DNA of 6,532 nucleotides from NCBI GenBank assembly GCA_015661645.1, contig DQVR01000012.1, positions 1 through 6,532 on the forward strand, given 5' to 3'. Numbering within the stretch: position 1 is the first letter of the stretch; each line of letters begins with the position of its first letter. Positions 5,231-6,532 of the stretch are shown here, piece after piece. Below the pieces are notes generated by a model that was given only the letters and a program-made list of their open reading frames with translations, did no database searches and was not told the DNA's origin. A program made the position numbers and the translations under genes. Origin of the DNA: Pyrodictium delaneyi (lineage in GTDB: Archaea; Thermoproteota; Thermoprotei_A; Sulfolobales; Pyrodictiaceae).

Positions 5231-6532
5231 CTACCTTTTTACTGGGACCTTAATCTGCTCAACGAGTTCCTGTACCTTCTTCGGAGGCTCGCTAGTCATC
5301 AACGATACTATTATGTTAACTACTATGTTTACTATGAAGCCTATCACGCCCCATGCTATGGTGCCTATCTTCTGGCCTGCTATGCTCACTGGCTCCATAT
5401 AGCCTAGAGATACTCCGACTACGTAAGGTACTGCTACTGCTAGGCCTACTATCATACCAGCGATAGCGCCCTCCTTAGTGGCTCTCTTCCAGTGCAGTCC
5501 TAGTATCATTGCAGGCGTCAGTGTTGACGCTGCGAACGCGAATGCCCAAGCCACTGTCTTGGCTATGTAGGCCTTTATCACCGGGTTGGAGGCCATCAGG
5601 TATGCTAGCGTACCGGATATGAATGCTATAGCTACCATTGATATTCTTGCCACTGTTAGCTCCTTCTTTTCAGTTGCACGTGGATTGATTATGGACTTAT
5701 AGATGTCGCGAGTAGCCGCAGTAGTCATTGCCAGTATTAGCCCGTCGGCTGTTGATAGTGCAGCTGATATACCGCCTACTAGTATTATTGAAGCTATCAC
5801 CGCGCCTAGACCATACATGTCTGGCAGGCCTAGCACCGCTATGTCCTTGTGAATACTGAGGTCGTCTTCCTCGTACTGGAATATGCCATCTCCATTCTTG
5901 TCAACTAGTTTTATGAGGCCAGCCTCCATCCACTTCTTTACCCAGGGTTCCTTCATCAGCTCCTGCTTCACGACATCAATAGGCTGGCCGTCGAGCTGCT
6001 TGACCATAGCGTATAGCTGGTACTCTTTCTCGCCTGCTAGCGCTGCGTATACTGGTGCTGTTAGATATAGCAGGCTTATGAAGAAGAGACTCCATGCTAC
6101 ACTCTTACGTGCATCACGTACGCTTGGCACTGTGTAGAATCTCATTAGCACATGGGGTAGCCCCATGGTGCCTAGCATTAGTGCTAGTGTGCTTAGCAGC
6201 CAGTTTAACTGGCCCGTACCGTTAGCGTAGGTACGCCAGAACGGCTCTGTCCATGCATGACCCTTGAGTTCCATAACTACCTTGTCTACCTCTTCTACGT
6301 GCTGGCCATATGCTATATGTGGTACTGGGTTCCACAGGTGGCTTATCAACACTATTGGTAGCCAGTACGCGGATATGAGTACTATGTACTGTGCTACCTG
6401 TGTCCAGGTGATGCTCTTCATACCGCCGAAGCTACTGTAGAGTAGCACTAGTAGCGGCGCTATTAGGGTCATAATGGTGGCGTCTACACCGAAGGCTCTG
6501 GATAGCACTATACCTACGCCTAGTAGCTGGCC
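5231..6532 (-). CDS. Sodium:solute symporter (SSS family), N-terminus outside the window
   Basis: An integral membrane protein that imports a small organic solute, probably a monocarboxylate such as acetate, using the sodium gradient. The visible 434 codons run to the right edge: the frame continues past GTG 6508 as GQLLGVGI, so that codon is not the start. Against a usual 550-600 residues, roughly the first 120-160 are missing. At least eight hydrophobic helices are visible. Numbering from codon 6508, AALSTADGLILA (249-260) followed by TRDIY matches the TM8 sodium site of vSGLT and PutP. S252 and T253 align with the sodium-binding pair. A loop at 203-214 (DKNGDGIFQYEE) is a canonical EF-hand calcium loop. 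The gene heads an operon with the DUF294 protein and exonuclease. A small DUF4212/DUF485-type membrane partner probably lies upstream of it. Substrate assignment is inference from the subfamily. Confidence 0.9.
   Translation of the reverse strand, partial: GQLLGVGIVLSRAFGVDATIMTLIAPLLVLLYSSFGGMKSITWTQVAQYIVLISAYWLPIVLISHLWNPVPHIAYGQHVEEVDKVVMELKGHAWTEPFWRTYANGTGQLNWLLSTLALMLGTMGLPHVLMRFYTVPSVRDARKSVAWSLFFISLLYLTAPVYAALAGEKEYQLYAMVKQLDGQPIDVVKQELMKEPWVKKWMEAGLIKLVDKNGDGIFQYEEDDLSIHKDIAVLGLPDMYGLGAVIASIILVGGISAALSTADGLILAMTTAATRDIYKSIINPRATEKKELTVARISMVAIAFISGTLAYLMASNPVIKAYIAKTVAWAFAFAASTLTPAMILGLHWKRATKEGAIAGMIVGLAVAVPYVVGVSLGYMEPVSIAGQKIGTIAWGVIGFIVNIVVNIIVSLMTSEPPKKVQELVEQIKVPVKR
5867..5902 (-). 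other. EF-hand-like calcium loop within the symporter
   Basis: The 12 residues DKNGDGIFQYEE carry every expected ligand of an EF-hand loop: D1, N3, D5, G6, a hydrophobic F8 and E12. The loop lies in a hydrophilic insert of about 60 residues between two membrane helices, just before the sodium-site helix. From memory, related bacterial symporters of this subfamily have a similar DxNGDG loop. Metal binding is inferred from sequence only. Confidence 0.6.

Noticed and set aside
5118..5407. Two overlapping plus-strand frames across the symporter/DUF294 junction.
   Set aside because: Both are antisense to well-recognised genes, and their hydrophobic stretches mirror the membrane helices of the symporter.
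5231..6508. Symporter start at GTG 6508.
   Set aside because: The frame stays open to the window edge and the upstream codons (GQLLGVGI) continue a normal symporter helix.

Overview
The window looks like the chromosome of a hyperthermophilic crenarchaeon, most likely from the Desulfurococcales/Pyrodictiaceae. This is inferred from the AUA-, CUA- and AGG-rich codon use, TATA-box promoters, very short leaders, GGAGGTGA-type ribosome sites, an archaea-specific DUF432 protein and a stand-alone Lrp ligand-binding domain. GC content is near 50 % and the tetranucleotide CTAG is common. No rRNA, tRNA, CRISPR array or insertion sequence was found.

Layout. Bases 2-67 hold the probable last codons of a plus-strand gene that begins outside the window. 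Bases 314-1513 carry two tandem plus-strand genes for related ribbon-helix-helix (RHH) DNA-binding proteins with a shared, unrecognised C-terminal region. The second gene converges on, and overlaps by 20 bp, a minus-strand DUF432 gene (1494-2234). Upstream of that is a separate minus-strand gene for an 83-residue stand-alone Lrp/AsnC ligand-binding (RAM) protein (2449-2700), with a good ribosome site and a hairpin-plus-U-run terminator. Bases 2701-2954 contain no gene but hold a strong GC-rich imperfect hairpin (2829-2873) that may belong to a structured RNA.

The right half (2955-6532) is one minus-strand operon in the order sodium:solute symporter (5' end outside the window), CBS-pair/DUF294 nucleotidyltransferase-like protein, and DEDDh 3'-5' exonuclease. 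The same association is known in bacteria beside acetate/monocarboxylate-type symporters. It suggests a transporter coupled to a nucleotide-sensing regulator and a nuclease.

The most unusual point is the junction of the last two genes. The exonuclease frame has all five catalytic residues only if translation starts upstream of the first ATG/GTG/TTG codon (TTG at 3485). That region has no canonical start. It has a strong ribosome site followed by ATA, and it is in frame with the upstream gene across a single TGA. ATA initiation, stop readthrough, frameshifting or a sequence error/mutation could each explain this.
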